Under the pieces are notes generated by a model that ran no database searches, was not told where the DNA came from, and saw only the letters and a list, made by a program, of their open reading frames with translations. Position numbers and translations under genes: made by a program. From CAYZJV01 sp964478945 (lineage in GTDB: Bacteria; Spirochaetota; Spirochaetia; Sphaerochaetales; Sphaerochaetaceae), in assembly GCA_964478945.1 (NCBI GenBank), contig CAYZJV010000004.1, forward strand, positions 1 to 64,000: a stretch of 64,000 nucleotides of DNA, written 5' to 3'. Position 1 is the stretch's first letter; each line of letters opens with the position of its first letter. Shown piece after piece: positions 1 through 8,240 of this stretch.

Positions 1-241
1 GGGTATGCAAAACACCGTAGTAGCCGGATGGGGTACAAGATTCGTCTATTTTTGTAATAATTACAATTTTATATCGCAACAATTGGTCACGAACTCCTGT
101 CATCTTCACACATCTTCCTACCTGTGTGTTTCAACTTCTACCATTGAATTTCACGGTCCTGACAGAGGTTTTATTGCTACTTGGGTAATTTTTTGATTCA
201 TAGCAGGAAATATTGCATACTTCTGCCTTTTTTATGAAACT
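1..241. other. no gene seen
   Basis: I find no supportable gene here. A 63-codon open frame from position 5 has no ribosome binding site, no recognisable motif and a composition unlike a protein. The stretch is somewhat AT-rich and lies downstream of the reverse-strand isocitrate dehydrogenase gene. Confidence 0.5.
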
Positions 242-283
242 GACACGGACCCCCGGTATTTTGTGTTTCCGGGGATCTGTGTC
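242..283 (-). terminator. hairpin just downstream of icd
   Basis: Two 15-base arms (242-256 and 269-283) pair at 13 of 15 positions around a 12-base loop, six bases past the icd stop codon. The stem is GC-rich and should be stable. There is no T-run on the reverse strand after it, so it is not a classical intrinsic terminator. It may act as an RNA 3' end stabiliser or a tail-less terminator. Confidence 0.45.
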
Positions 284-288
284 GAGAC

Positions 289-1497
289 CTACATATGGGA
301 GATGATGGCATCGCCAAATTTGCTGCAGGAGACCTCGGTCGCACCATCCATCAGACGTGCGAAATCGTAGGTGACCTCCTTGGCTTGCAGGGCACCGGTG
401 ACGCCCTTGTCGATCAACTCGGCAGCTTCACCCCATCCCATGTAATCGAGCATCAACATGCCGGAGAGAATCACGGAACTCGGGTTCACCTTGTCCAATC
501 CAGCATACTTCGGGGCTGTTCCATGGGTGGCCTCGAAGACTGCGTTGCCTGTCTCATAGTTGATATTCGCTCCAGGAGCTATTCCGATACCTCCCACCTG
601 GGCTGCCAAGGCATCCGACATGTAGTCTCCATTGAGGTTCATGGTGGCGATCACTCCGTACTCGGCCGGTCGTGTGAGGATCTGTTGGAGGAAGGCGTCC
701 GCGATCACATCCTTCACCAGGATCTTGCCTTCGGGAACCTTGCCATCGACCAGATCATCCCAAGTAACGGTGTGCTCCCCGAACTCTTCCTTGGCGATCT
801 CATACCCCCACTCCCTGAACGCACCTTCAGTGTACTTCATGATGTTGCCCTTGTGGACAAGGGTAACGGAAGGTTTCTTGTGTTCGATCGCGTAGCGGAT
901 CGCGGCCCTGACCAGTCGTTTGGAACCGGTGATGCTTGCAGGCTTCACCCCTATGCCACTGTCGGTTCGAATGTTCCAACCATACCGTTGCTTGAGATGG
1001 GCAATGAGCTCCTTCGCCTCCTCGGTTCCTTCCTTGAGTTCATAACCGGCATAGACGTCCTCGGTATTCTCCCTGAACACGACCATGTCGATGAGTTCGG
1101 GATGTTTCACCGGCGAGGGGATGCCGGGATAATATTTGACAGGTCTAAGACATACGAACAGATCGAGTCTCTGGCGTATGGTGACGTTCAAGCTTCTGAA
1201 GCCGCCTCCCACAGGAGTGGTAAGCGGTCCCTTGATTCCGATCAAGTACTCCTTGAGCGCATCCTCGGTCTCTTTCGGCAACCATTCACCCGTCTTCTTG
1301 AAGGCTTTTTCGCCTGCAAGGACCTCTTTCCATTCGATCTTCCGTTTTCCACCATAGGCTTTTTCCACCGCGGCATCGAATACTCGTACGGCTGCCGCCC
1401 AGATGTCCGGTCCAATGCCATCGCCTTCGATGAATGGGATGGTCGGATTATCGGGTACGACAAGCCCCTTGTCGCTCATGGTCACTTTCTGTTCCAT
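289..1497 (-). CDS. icd: NADP-dependent isocitrate dehydrogenase
   Basis: Cytosolic enzyme that oxidatively decarboxylates isocitrate to 2-oxoglutarate with NADP. The 402-residue protein is collinear with the E. coli-type enzyme. Visible are the substrate loop FRSLNVTIRQ with its serine (the residue phosphorylated by AceK in E. coli), the arginines in LDLFVCLRPV and VFRENTEDVYAG, the lysine in LVHKGNIMK, and the metal-binding aspartates in KDVIADAF. NADP preference follows from the Lys-Tyr of HGTAPKYAG and the Tyr and Arg of TYDFARLMDG. I chose the ATG at 1497 because AGGA sits about 7 bases before it; an upstream in-frame ATG at 1533 has no ribosome binding site. Together with the aconitase at 26 kb it can make 2-oxoglutarate; no citrate synthase is in the window. 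Confidence 0.96.
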   Translation of the reverse strand: MEQKVTMSDKGLVVPDNPTIPFIEGDGIGPDIWAAAVRVFDAAVEKAYGGKRKIEWKEVLAGEKAFKKTGEWLPKETEDALKEYLIGIKGPLTTPVGGGFRSLNVTIRQRLDLFVCLRPVKYYPGIPSPVKHPELIDMVVFRENTEDVYAGYELKEGTEEAKELIAHLKQRYGWNIRTDSGIGVKPASITGSKRLVRAAIRYAIEHKKPSVTLVHKGNIMKYTEGAFREWGYEIAKEEFGEHTVTWDDLVDGKVPEGKILVKDVIADAFLQQILTRPAEYGVIATMNLNGDYMSDALAAQVGGIGIAPGANINYETGNAVFEATHGTAPKYAGLDKVNPSSVILSGMLMLDYMGWGEAAELIDKGVTGALQAKEVTYDFARLMDGATEVSCSKFGDAIISHM

Positions 1498-1553
1498 CGA
1501 TGTTCCTCGTATTTCCTTTGATTTGACATCCACAATCGAAGATATCGTGCCGA

Positions 1554-1582
1554 ATTGTAGCAGAAAGGATTTCGCTTGTTAA
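1554..1582 (-). promoter_or_regulatory. icd promoter
   Basis: On the reverse strand TTAACA (1582-1577) and TACAAT (1559-1554) are separated by 17 bases. The predicted start site leaves a leader of about 50 bases before the icd ATG at 1497. Confidence 0.55.
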
Positions 1583-1840
1583 TACCTGTGGTGGAAGTGG
1601 GTGGAAGGTGGATTCGTACGAACACATGTCATTTGCCTTATTGCGCACCTCAAAGAAAACCCTTCCCATGACAAAAGAAAGTACTTCCGTACAAATTTGT
1701 ATCTTCTTGTTCATTAGAACGTTACACTATTTCCGTTTCTTATCCATACACCCATCTCGGGAAAAACCTTGTTCATCTGACATCACCTGCTTGGTTGCCA
1801 CTTCCGTGCAGCTTTGTTAAGTTCACCCGCTATGTCATCT

Positions 1841-1855
1841 TTGAAATGATTTCAA
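1841..1855. promoter_or_regulatory. palindromic operator candidate TTGAAA-N3-TTTCAA
   Basis: TTGAAAT-G-ATTTCAA is a perfect 7+1+7 inverted repeat about 95 bases before the LysE-type gene. The same TTGAAA-N3-TTTCAA pattern occurs at 50975-50989 in front of the second efflux operon, so both may be sites for one regulator of export genes. No regulator gene is adjacent. Confidence 0.4.
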
Positions 1856-1936
1856 GAGTAAATTTTTAACTCATAAGGGTAATTTCATGAACTTCTGCTT
1901 TTTTTTCATTCCATCTTGCCTTTCCCGACATTTCCA

Positions 1937-2557
1937 ATGAAAATGGCTTTCATGGGAATAGACTTCGCAGCCTTGATACCGTTCGCCCTCATCACCACCT
2001 TCTCTCCCGGACCCAATACACTCCTATCGGCTTCGATGGGGATGGGGTTCGGCTATAAAAGGAGTCTTCCGTTCCTCTTGGGAATATGGACTGGTTTCAC
2101 CCTGCTCTTCATTGCATGTGCGTTTCTGGTGAACACTTTGGCACAAAAACTACCGATGTTTCGCGATGTGTTGGCGGTGGTGGGATCGATCTATATCCTC
2201 TGGCTCGCCTACAAGAGCTACAAGGCTTCCTATCGGGTGGAAGACCAGTTGACCGAGCCGTTGGGTTTCTTCAACGGGATGGTGCTCCAACTGCTCAATC
2301 CGAAAGTGATCATCTACGGATTCACCATTTTCAGCACGTATCTTGGTGATATGGAGAAGCACCTTGGATCCATCCTGTTGGCACCGGTTGCGTTCGCCAC
2401 ATTGAGTCTCTCGGCGACCACGACGTGGACTCTCTTCGGAGCGGCCATTTCCACATTCATGAAACATTCCAAGGTTGCTAAGGCCATCCAGACGATATTC
2501 GCACTCTCCCTGGTATTGATCGCTTTCGACATGTTCTCATCTATTTTCAACCGATGA
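1937..2557 (+). CDS. LysE/RhtB-family exporter
   Basis: Inner-membrane exporter of the LysE superfamily, whose members export amino acids or similar small molecules; the substrate cannot be read from the sequence. The family signature around TFSPGPNTL is present near residue 24, followed by GMGFGYKRS and about six hydrophobic segments over 206 residues, a normal length for the family. The conserved NPK motif appears in QLLNPKVIIYG. The start is uncertain: ATG codons at 1937, 1943 and 1952 are in frame and none has a good ribosome binding site; 1952 gives a protein starting MGIDFAALIPF, which fits the family best. It may be co-transcribed with the sensor gene that begins 49 bases downstream. 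Confidence 0.85.
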   Translation: MKMAFMGIDFAALIPFALITTFSPGPNTLLSASMGMGFGYKRSLPFLLGIWTGFTLLFIACAFLVNTLAQKLPMFRDVLAVVGSIYILWLAYKSYKASYRVEDQLTEPLGFFNGMVLQLLNPKVIIYGFTIFSTYLGDMEKHLGSILLAPVAFATLSLSATTTWTLFGAAISTFMKHSKVAKAIQTIFALSLVLIAFDMFSSIFNR

Positions 2558-2606
2558 TGGACAAATGATCTCCCACACTACATACTGGGTAAAAGGAGAA
2601 GCATGC

Positions 2607-3677
2607 ATGAGTCTGTTGATGACACCGAGCGATCCGGCTACGATCGAAATCGCACAAAGAATTTTCGATGCGCAACTGGAAGCCGATCCCAAACTCGACA
2701 AAATTTACGACGATCGTCAGAAACGGCTCTGGTTCCAAGACATACTCTACAACATCACCTATCTCTCGGCAGCCTTGCACCTGAAGGATAAAACGATATT
2801 CACCCGCTATGCCATCTGGCTGTTCGAATTGTTGTGTGGATTGATGAAACAGTTCGATCGGGAACAAGTGAAGGACCAGATTGTGGACCATTTTCATTTC
2901 CTGTCGTCTGAAGCCGCGCAACTGTATGGAGGAGAAACGGGACAAATGGCTACGGAATATATCGAGGCGGCGATAGAGGCCACCGAGAAGGCCGTCACCG
3001 CAATCCCACTTTCCGAGAGGTTCCTCTCGGGGAAACATGTCGGCATCCGCCAATCCTATTTGCACGCACTGCTGCGTAGCCACACTAGGGCTGCGATCGA
3101 TATCATCATGCAAGCGAGGAGGGAGGGGATACCCATTGATGAGATCTATGAGGACATCCTGCAGGAGGTGATGCACGAAGTCGGCGAACTGTGGCACCAC
3201 AACCAAATTACGGTCGATAAGGAACACTATTGTACCTCCACCACACAGATGGTGCTCTCGCAGTTCTATGAAGAGATATTTTCCACCGGCAGGATCGGTC
3301 ATACCATCGTCACCTGCTGTGTGGGAACGGAATTGCATGAGATGGGGGGAAGAATGGTTTCCGACCTCTTCGAATACCAGGGATGGGACAGCATCTATCT
3401 CGGGGCGGCGGTTCCGGAAGAGGCAATTGTTGCGACGGTAGCGGAACAACATCCCGATCTGGTGGCCCTTTCGGTCACCATGGTGCAACACCTGGTGGAT
3501 TGCCTTACGATTGTGCACACATTGAGGAAGCGCTTTCCCTCCTTGAAGATTGCAGTGGGAGGACGGGCGTTCGAAATGACCGACAGGTTGTGGGAACAGT
3601 GGCCTGTGGACGTGTATACAAAGTCGGCAAGGGACCTGGTCGCTTGGGCTGAAACACATGTCGTGAAGGGTTTATAA
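2607..3677 (+). CDS. B12-binding photosensor-like regulator
   Basis: A 356-residue cytosolic protein with a helical N-terminal region (about 1-140, unrecognised), a four-helix B12 cap domain (about 145-225) and a Rossmann-type cobalamin domain (about 230-350). The cap carries the Wx9EH signature of light-sensing AdoCbl domains: W196, then E206-H207. A histidine follows the tryptophan directly (H197), as for the residue that ligates cobalt after illumination in CarH. The cobalamin domain has E242-x-H244-x-x-G247, the CarH-type variant of DxHxxG, so the lower axial histidine is present. There is no MerR helix-turn-helix domain, so output is not direct DNA binding. The start has AAAGGAG eight bases upstream. 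Its stop codon overlaps the next gene's ATG by one base, pointing to a joint function with the diguanylate cyclase. Confidence 0.85.
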   Translation: MSLLMTPSDPATIEIAQRIFDAQLEADPKLDKIYDDRQKRLWFQDILYNITYLSAALHLKDKTIFTRYAIWLFELLCGLMKQFDREQVKDQIVDHFHFLSSEAAQLYGGETGQMATEYIEAAIEATEKAVTAIPLSERFLSGKHVGIRQSYLHALLRSHTRAAIDIIMQARREGIPIDEIYEDILQEVMHEVGELWHHNQITVDKEHYCTSTTQMVLSQFYEEIFSTGRIGHTIVTCCVGTELHEMGGRMVSDLFEYQGWDSIYLGAAVPEEAIVATVAEQHPDLVALSVTMVQHLVDCLTIVHTLRKRFPSLKIAVGGRAFEMTDRLWEQWPVDVYTKSARDLVAWAETHVVKGL

Positions 3678-4690
3678 TGACGGGATTTCTGGTGAGGACC
3701 GACAACAGTGGATTGCTCAAGGAGATCTATTGGAGCGAACCCGTGTCCCTGGTCACCCCCACCGACACATCCATCCATGCCATCATCGATCAGAAGCTTT
3801 CACACGACTCGTTCTCCTCGCTGCTCAACAACCCTGCGATGGTGAAGCACCATTCGAAGATCCATTTGAAACGGAGTGCAACACACATGCATTGTTCCGT
3901 CGTATCCCTCGATGGGCAGCATCTTGTGTATGCCGCCGAATCCGTTCCCATACTATCTGAAGATTGTATCCATCTGATGGTGGTCCTACTGGAGAAATCC
4001 CTCGATTCCGATCTCGGCAACACCGAGATGGTGAACCACTTCGACCAGATACAGAAGCTGAACAACGAATTGATGAATACCCAGCGTCAATTGCATAAGG
4101 CTAATGCCCAGTTGAAGCGTTTGAACGAGGATCTGAACAATCGTCTGGTCAAGGATGTGCTCACCGGTCTCACCAGCCGCTACCAGTACCGTTCCGAAAT
4201 CGAACGTATCATAGGAGCGGCCCCGGACGGCATGGGGATGTTCTGTTTCATCGATCTGGACGACTTCAAGTCGGTGAACGACCGTTATGGCCATGCGGTG
4301 GGAGATGAATATCTGATCGAATTCGCGCGAAGGATGCGCTCCATGGCTTCTCAGTATCCCATTCTCCATATCCGCATCGCCGGTGATGAGTTCGGCATGT
4401 ACCTTCATGATTTGGACTCCATCGAACCGGAATTTCTGGAGGATTTCTGGAATGGCTTCCGTTCCACAGTCATCTCACACCCCATTCCCACCACAGCAGG
4501 CGATCTCGATGTCGCCTGTTGCATGGGAATGGCGTTCTACGGTGTGGATACCTTCGATATCTTCACACTCATCGAATACGCCGACTTTGCGATGTATTGC
4601 GCCAAACGTACCGGGAAGGCTACCTATCGCACATTCGATTTGCCAACCTATGAAGTGGCCAAGGGTAAGGTGGGATCGGTCATCCACTGA
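3677..4690 (+). CDS. diguanylate cyclase (GGDEF domain)
   Basis: Soluble 337-residue protein that probably makes cyclic di-GMP from two GTP. Residues 1-110 form an unrecognised, possibly PAS-like sensor; 117-158 are a heptad-rich coiled coil; 160-330 are the GGDEF domain. The signature reads AGDEF (235-239), a variant found in active enzymes, and the metal-binding aspartate of FIDLDDFKSVND and the DVLTGL turn are intact. There is no RxxD inhibitory site before AGDEF, so product inhibition at that site is unlikely. The ATG overlaps the stop of the B12 sensor gene (TAATG), implying translational coupling. I infer that the B12 protein controls this cyclase. The 3' end overlaps the convergent flavodoxin gene by 11 bases. 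Confidence 0.9.
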   Translation: MTGFLVRTDNSGLLKEIYWSEPVSLVTPTDTSIHAIIDQKLSHDSFSSLLNNPAMVKHHSKIHLKRSATHMHCSVVSLDGQHLVYAAESVPILSEDCIHLMVVLLEKSLDSDLGNTEMVNHFDQIQKLNNELMNTQRQLHKANAQLKRLNEDLNNRLVKDVLTGLTSRYQYRSEIERIIGAAPDGMGMFCFIDLDDFKSVNDRYGHAVGDEYLIEFARRMRSMASQYPILHIRIAGDEFGMYLHDLDSIEPEFLEDFWNGFRSTVISHPIPTTAGDLDVACCMGMAFYGVDTFDIFTLIEYADFAMYCAKRTGKATYRTFDLPTYEVAKGKVGSVIH

Positions 4691-5168
4691 TCAGGCGATT
4701 GAGGAAATCCCCTACCGCTTCGATTCGTTCCTCGTGCACATCTTCGGCTCCCTTGAGGATCTTCTTCAGCATGAAACGCATCGGCGCGCTCTGCTCGGCA
4801 AAGACGATCCTCCCACCGAACCAACCTTTGGCGACCGCGACATCAAGCAGGGATTGGGGATAGTTGTCGGAGAACTGCTTTTCCTGATGTTCCACATCGG
4901 TTCCACAAATGAACAAACCCAATCGTTTTGTCCTCAGAGCCGCCTCATTGGCCGCACAGTACCTCCTCACCGCTCCAGGCAATCGTCCCGCATGTATTCC
5001 ACCACCGATGATCACGCTGTCGTATTGGGACAGATCGGCTTTCCTGGCTTCCTTCTTCGCATCCTTGAGATCGGCCTCATGCCCGTTCTCACGGAGACCT
5101 TCACCGATCTTCTTCGCACATTCGAGTGTATACCCGTTTTTTGAGGTGTAGACCACTAGTGTTTTCAT
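4680..5168 (-). CDS. flavodoxin-domain protein
   Basis: A 162-residue FMN-binding protein of the flavodoxin_5/HemG-like group, which serves as a low-potential electron carrier or as a protoporphyrinogen oxidase. The phosphate-binding loop YTSKNGYT lies at residues 7-14, followed by the DSVIIGGGIHAGRL loop near the flavin. There is no signal peptide or membrane anchor. A haem biosynthesis role cannot be claimed because no hem gene is nearby. AAGGAA lies about 9 bases before the ATG. The gene converges on the diguanylate cyclase gene with overlapping ends. Confidence 0.85.
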   Translation of the reverse strand: MKTLVVYTSKNGYTLECAKKIGEGLRENGHEADLKDAKKEARKADLSQYDSVIIGGGIHAGRLPGAVRRYCAANEAALRTKRLGLFICGTDVEHQEKQFSDNYPQSLLDVAVAKGWFGGRIVFAEQSAPMRFMLKKILKGAEDVHEERIEAVGDFLNRLISG

Positions 5169-5260
5169 TCCAATTTTTCCTTATGTTTAATTTAAATTCT
5201 TATATGGAATTGTAACTCGACAAAGGCGAGTAGCACAACCAAATTCGAAGCGGTTTTTCT

Positions 5261-5289
5261 TTGCCATGTGCAGAAACCTGTGGTAGTAT
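5261..5289 (+). promoter_or_regulatory. promoter of the PII-like/EIIA/mrp operon
   Basis: TTGCCA (5261-5266) and TAGTAT (5284-5289) are spaced by 17 bases, giving a leader of roughly 45 bases before the first ATG at 5343. The same TTGCC-type -35 recurs at several promoters in the window. Confidence 0.55.
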
Positions 5290-5342
5290 CCAACCACGTC
5301 GACAGTTGATGGGTAAAAATCCGGCAAGGAGACCCGCGGAAG

Positions 5343-5690
5343 ATGAAACTATTGGTGTTCGTGTTGAACAATGAGGAGTTCCTCGAAGAGGTCTTGGAAG
5401 CCTACGTTGAGGCTGGTGTAACCGGTGCGACCATACTCGATAGTGAGGGAATGGGCCGATTTTTGGCCTATGAAGTCCCGCTCTTCGCCGGATTCAAGGA
5501 ATTCATGAAGGGCAACAGACCCTACAACAAGACCATCCTCTCCGTAGTGCGTGATGAACAGACCATCAAGGATGTGCGTAGTCTCATCGATCCGTTGGTG
5601 GGAGGATTGGACAATCCTGGAACGGGCATCATGTTCACTGTCCCGATCGACTGGGTATCCGGCTTGGTTCCCGAGGATGAAGAGGTGTAG
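5343..5690 (+). CDS. PII-like signalling protein
   Basis: A 115-residue cytosolic protein with the beta-alpha-beta repeat layout of PII-like trimers: a first strand MKLLVFVLNN, helix, strand ATILDSEGMG, then a second half ending in the strand GTGIMFTVPIDWVSGL. It lacks the uridylylated tyrosine T-loop of classical GlnB, so nitrogen sensing is not implied; PII-like relatives bind nucleotides and control transporters. It is the first gene of the operon, two bases before the EIIA-like gene and ahead of all mrp genes, so regulation of the antiporter is a reasonable inference. AAGGAG lies about 11 bases before the ATG. Confidence 0.7.
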   Translation: MKLLVFVLNNEEFLEEVLEAYVEAGVTGATILDSEGMGRFLAYEVPLFAGFKEFMKGNRPYNKTILSVVRDEQTIKDVRSLIDPLVGGLDNPGTGIMFTVPIDWVSGLVPEDEEV

Positions 5691-5692
5691 GA

Positions 5693-6157
5693 ATGGAAGG
5701 AATATGCAAACGTCTCGCCCCAGAATGTGTGTTGTTGGATATCCAGGTTAAGGACAAGCGATCCGCGGTCAGTGCGATGGCCAATTCGCTGGCGACACAC
5801 TATTCGTTCTCCAATGTGGAGGAACTTGTCGCAGACATTCTTGCACGGGAGCAACTCGCCTCCACCTGTCTGGGATTCGGCTGTGCGGTGCCACATGCCC
5901 ACTCGGCCGGATTGGAGACCACTTACATCGGAGCGGCAAGGTTGTCCCCACCTTTGGTGGACGAGACCCCTGACGATCAACCGGTCACGTTGATGTTTCT
6001 TCTTGTGGGTCCACCGGGGAGGGCTTCCCTGCATCTGAAGCTTTTATCGAAACTGGCCCGTCTGTTGCATGATGGGGAATTGAGGGACAAATTGCTCGGA
6101 GCAACGACACAAAAGGAATTTCTCAATTCCATCTGCGAAAAGGAGCATGGTACATGA
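5693..6157 (+). CDS. PTS EIIA-like (PtsN-type) regulatory protein
   Basis: A 154-residue protein of the PTS EIIA type 2 family (fructose/nitrogen PTS). The phospho-acceptor histidine is in GCAVPHAHS at about residue 66, preceded by LAREQLASTCLGFG and followed by the domain's MFLLVGPPG strand. No EIIB or EIIC gene is near, so it is probably regulatory, like PtsN, which in enterobacteria controls potassium transport and kinases. It sits between the PII-like gene and mrpE, and its stop overlaps the mrpE start as ATGA, which suggests it controls or reports on the antiporter. Confidence 0.85.
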   Translation: MEGICKRLAPECVLLDIQVKDKRSAVSAMANSLATHYSFSNVEELVADILAREQLASTCLGFGCAVPHAHSAGLETTYIGAARLSPPLVDETPDDQPVTLMFLLVGPPGRASLHLKLLSKLARLLHDGELRDKLLGATTQKEFLNSICEKEHGT

Positions 6158-6666
6158 GCGCACAAGGGAGGTGGAAAGTAGTCCGTTTTCTGCTCACTTC
6201 CCTCTTCCTGTTCGGAGTATGGCTGTTGTTCACATTCAGCCTTGAACTCTATTCGGTCGTGTTCGGACTGGTGGGATCTTTTGCGATCGGGGCTCTTACC
6301 TACCCCGTGTTCATCGCACACCACCAAGCCAACATCCGCTACATCATTCCCAATCCATTCGCTTTGGTACTCTATATCGTATTGCTCGTGTGCTTCCTCT
6401 ACCAATCGAGTGCACAGATGGTGAAGGCCGTATTCACCGGGAAAGCGCATCCAAGCATTGTCCATTTCCGCACCAGGCTGAAAAGTGATGTCGCGCGCAT
6501 GATACTGGCCAATTCCATCACCCTGACTCCCGGGACGATCACGCTTGATCTCAACGATGATCACCTTACCGTACATTGGTTCTTCTGCGACACACACCAT
6601 GCGAAAGCCGCGGGAGAAAAAGTGAAGGGACGCATGGAGAATTTCATAGGAAACATATGGTCATGA
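6154..6666 (+). CDS. mrpE: Mrp antiporter subunit E
   Basis: A 170-residue membrane subunit of the multisubunit Na+(K+)/H+ antiporter. It has two or three N-terminal membrane segments (about 10-75) and the soluble C-terminal domain typical of MrpE, including ILANSITLTPGTITLDL, the strongest family signature. AAGGAG stands nine bases before the ATG, which overlaps the EIIA-like stop codon. The order E-F-G-(MbhD)-B-C-D follows the arrangement of archaeal and Thermotoga-type mrp/mbh modules rather than the Bacillus order ABCDEFG. Confidence 0.93.
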   Translation: MSAQGRWKVVRFLLTSLFLFGVWLLFTFSLELYSVVFGLVGSFAIGALTYPVFIAHHQANIRYIIPNPFALVLYIVLLVCFLYQSSAQMVKAVFTGKAHPSIVHFRTRLKSDVARMILANSITLTPGTITLDLNDDHLTVHWFFCDTHHAKAAGEKVKGRMENFIGNIWS

Positions 6667-6938
6667 CCACACTGCTGCTGCACTATATGCAATGGTTTCT
6701 TCTCTTTTGTGCGATGGTCTGCATCATCAGACTGGTGGTGGGCCCCACCACAGCCGATCGACTCGTGGCCCTGAATATCCTTTCTGGGGCAACTCTGGGA
6801 TTTCTGGTCGTGAGAGGAGTATACCAACAGAGACTGCTCTATCTCGATGTGGCGCTCGTGTACGATATCTTTGGATTTCTCGGATTTATGGCGATTGCGC
6901 GTTTTCTACGGGACAAACTCTCCAAAGGGGGTGAGTGA
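6657..6938 (+). CDS. mrpF: Mrp antiporter subunit F
   Basis: A 93-residue protein with three membrane helices, matching MrpF: the segment CIIRLVVGPTTADRLVALN (about residues 22-40) is the family signature, followed by YLDVALVYDIFGFLGFMAIAR. The ATG at 6657 has AGGA six bases upstream and overlaps mrpE by ten bases; a second in-frame ATG at 6663 overlaps the mrpE stop as ATGA and is also possible. Confidence 0.92.
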   Translation: MVMTTLLLHYMQWFLLFCAMVCIIRLVVGPTTADRLVALNILSGATLGFLVVRGVYQQRLLYLDVALVYDIFGFLGFMAIARFLRDKLSKGGE

Positions 6939-7274
6939 ATGGAGATCTCCATCAGGGAGTGGTTGGCACTCGCCGCTTTTGCTTCGGCCACCGTATTCGC
7001 TTTGTTCGGATTGGTGGGACTCTTTCGTTTTTCGGATCCCTTTTCCCGCATGCAAGCAGGTGGTTTGGCCGGAACCACGGCGATCTTCTCCACTTTCATC
7101 GGAGCGTTGCTGCTTTCCCCCAGTTGGGAAATGGGGGCCAGAATCGTGATCATCATGTTGTTCTTTCTCATCAGCGCACCCACGGGAAGCTACATCGTCG
7201 CACGATTCGTATGGCAATCGGGATTTGAGATCGGAAAAACACCCAAAAAAATGCTTCGGGGGCCGAAGGAATGA
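6939..7274 (+). CDS. mrpG: Mrp antiporter subunit G
   Basis: A 111-residue protein with three membrane helices. The MrpG pattern GLVGLFRFSDPFSRMQAGGLAGT (quoted in part: FRFSDPFSRMQA, about residues 29-40) is clear. Its ATG follows the mrpF stop directly, and its own stop overlaps the next start as ATGA, so these small subunits are translated in a coupled manner. Confidence 0.92.
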   Translation: MEISIREWLALAAFASATVFALFGLVGLFRFSDPFSRMQAGGLAGTTAIFSTFIGALLLSPSWEMGARIVIIMLFFLISAPTGSYIVARFVWQSGFEIGKTPKKMLRGPKE

Positions 7275-7513
7275 CAACACTTCTGCTTGTACTCATCATC
7301 GTGCTCGCGGTGTGCACCGTCACAGGACCCGATCTCCTGCATGGAGTGATCGCCATGTCGGCGATCAGTCTACTCAGTGCATTGCTGTTCTTCATTCTGC
7401 AAGCCCCCGATGTGGCGATCACCGAAGCCGCGGTGGGAGCGGGTGTTTCCACCGTCATCTTCGTATGGGCCTTGCGCCATACCTCCAGGAGGGACGATGA
7501 AGGCAAGGATTGA
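7271..7513 (+). CDS. MbhD-like (DUF4040) antiporter subunit
   Basis: An 80-residue protein with two or three membrane helices, equal to the MbhD/DUF4040 segment found in the C-terminal part of MrpA in Bacillus. The signature is FFILQAPDVAITEAAVGAG (about residues 40-58). Its presence as a separate gene, with no NuoL-like MrpA body in the operon, shows that this antiporter has the split archaeal-type organisation with only one large ion-translocating subunit. Confidence 0.88.
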   Translation: MTTLLLVLIIVLAVCTVTGPDLLHGVIAMSAISLLSALLFFILQAPDVAITEAAVGAGVSTVIFVWALRHTSRRDDEGKD

Positions 7514-8240
7514 CTTCAGAAGCATCCTCGCATTGGTGGCTATCCTGGCGGTGTTGTTGCCCATACTTGCCACCGACACTCCATGGCCGACCGAACCCCG
7601 GGATTATCTTGCCGAGCATGCCGAAGACGAGACAGGGGCCAAGAACATTGTCAGCGCGATCTATCTCGGGTATCGGGTGTTCGATACCATGGGAGAGACC
7701 ATCGTACTTCTCGTGGCGGTTTTGGGTACCATCGGCATCCTTACCAAAGTGGAAAGCCTCGTCGGGGACACACAGCAGACCATCGGTACCGTTTCGGCAT
7801 TCTCGCTAAGTGCCGAAAAACGTCGTTCCAACCGCTTGCGAACCCATTTGCTTGAAGTGGTGACCGGCAAGGTGGGACCCATTGTACTTCTGTTTGGTTT
7901 CTATGTGATGCTCTACGGACATCTTTCTCCAGGAGGGGGATTCCAAGGAGGTGTCATCATCGCCTCGGGAATTGTATTCCTCGCTCTTGGCAATCAACGT
8001 GGCGAGACTTCACACCTGTCCAATTCGGAGAAACTCGTACATATCGAGACGATTGCATTTCTCCTGCTCGTGATCGTCTCCTCCAGTGGTCTCATCACAG
8101 GATCGCCCTTTTTCGGCAATCCATTGGACCATACGGCAGTGCCGGTCGGATATATCGTCGTGCTCAATGCCGTGATAGGACTCAAGGTGGGGACCAGCAT
8201 GGGATTCTTGTGCATCGCGATGATGGGAGGTACGGACTGA
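7497..8240 (+). CDS. mrpB: Mrp antiporter subunit B with MbhE-like N-terminus
   Basis: A 247-residue protein joining an MbhE-like part (about 1-90, two helices and the GAKNIVSAIYLGYRVFDTMGE motif region) to an MnhB/MrpB domain (about 115-247) with the signature YGHLSPGGGFQGGV. Both parts are tails of MrpA plus MrpB in the Bacillus system. The start has AGGAGGG five bases upstream and overlaps the preceding gene by 17 bases. It ends with TGATG, overlapping mrpC by one base. Confidence 0.9.
   Translation: MKARIDFRSILALVAILAVLLPILATDTPWPTEPRDYLAEHAEDETGAKNIVSAIYLGYRVFDTMGETIVLLVAVLGTIGILTKVESLVGDTQQTIGTVSAFSLSAEKRRSNRLRTHLLEVVTGKVGPIVLLFGFYVMLYGHLSPGGGFQGGVIIASGIVFLALGNQRGETSHLSNSEKLVHIETIAFLLLVIVSSSGLITGSPFFGNPLDHTAVPVGYIVVLNAVIGLKVGTSMGFLCIAMMGGTD

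Larger units (their letters stand above)
1498..1936. other. divergent intergenic region, no gene
   Basis: About 440 bases between divergent icd and the LysE-type gene. It holds the icd promoter (1554-1582), a perfect short palindrome at 1841-1855, and an AT-rich stretch with poly-T near 1900. No coding region or structured RNA is recognised. Confidence 0.5.

Noticed and set aside
5..196. 63-codon open frame at the left end
   Set aside because: No ribosome binding site, promoter geometry or protein-like composition; no motif.
2558..2606. Cobalamin riboswitch before the B12 sensor gene
   Set aside because: Only 49 bases separate the genes and no B12-box-like sequence is seen.
2547..3659. 370-codon open frame on the reverse strand opposite the B12 sensor gene
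   Set aside because: Antisense shadow of a gene with clear motifs; no ribosome binding site or domain.
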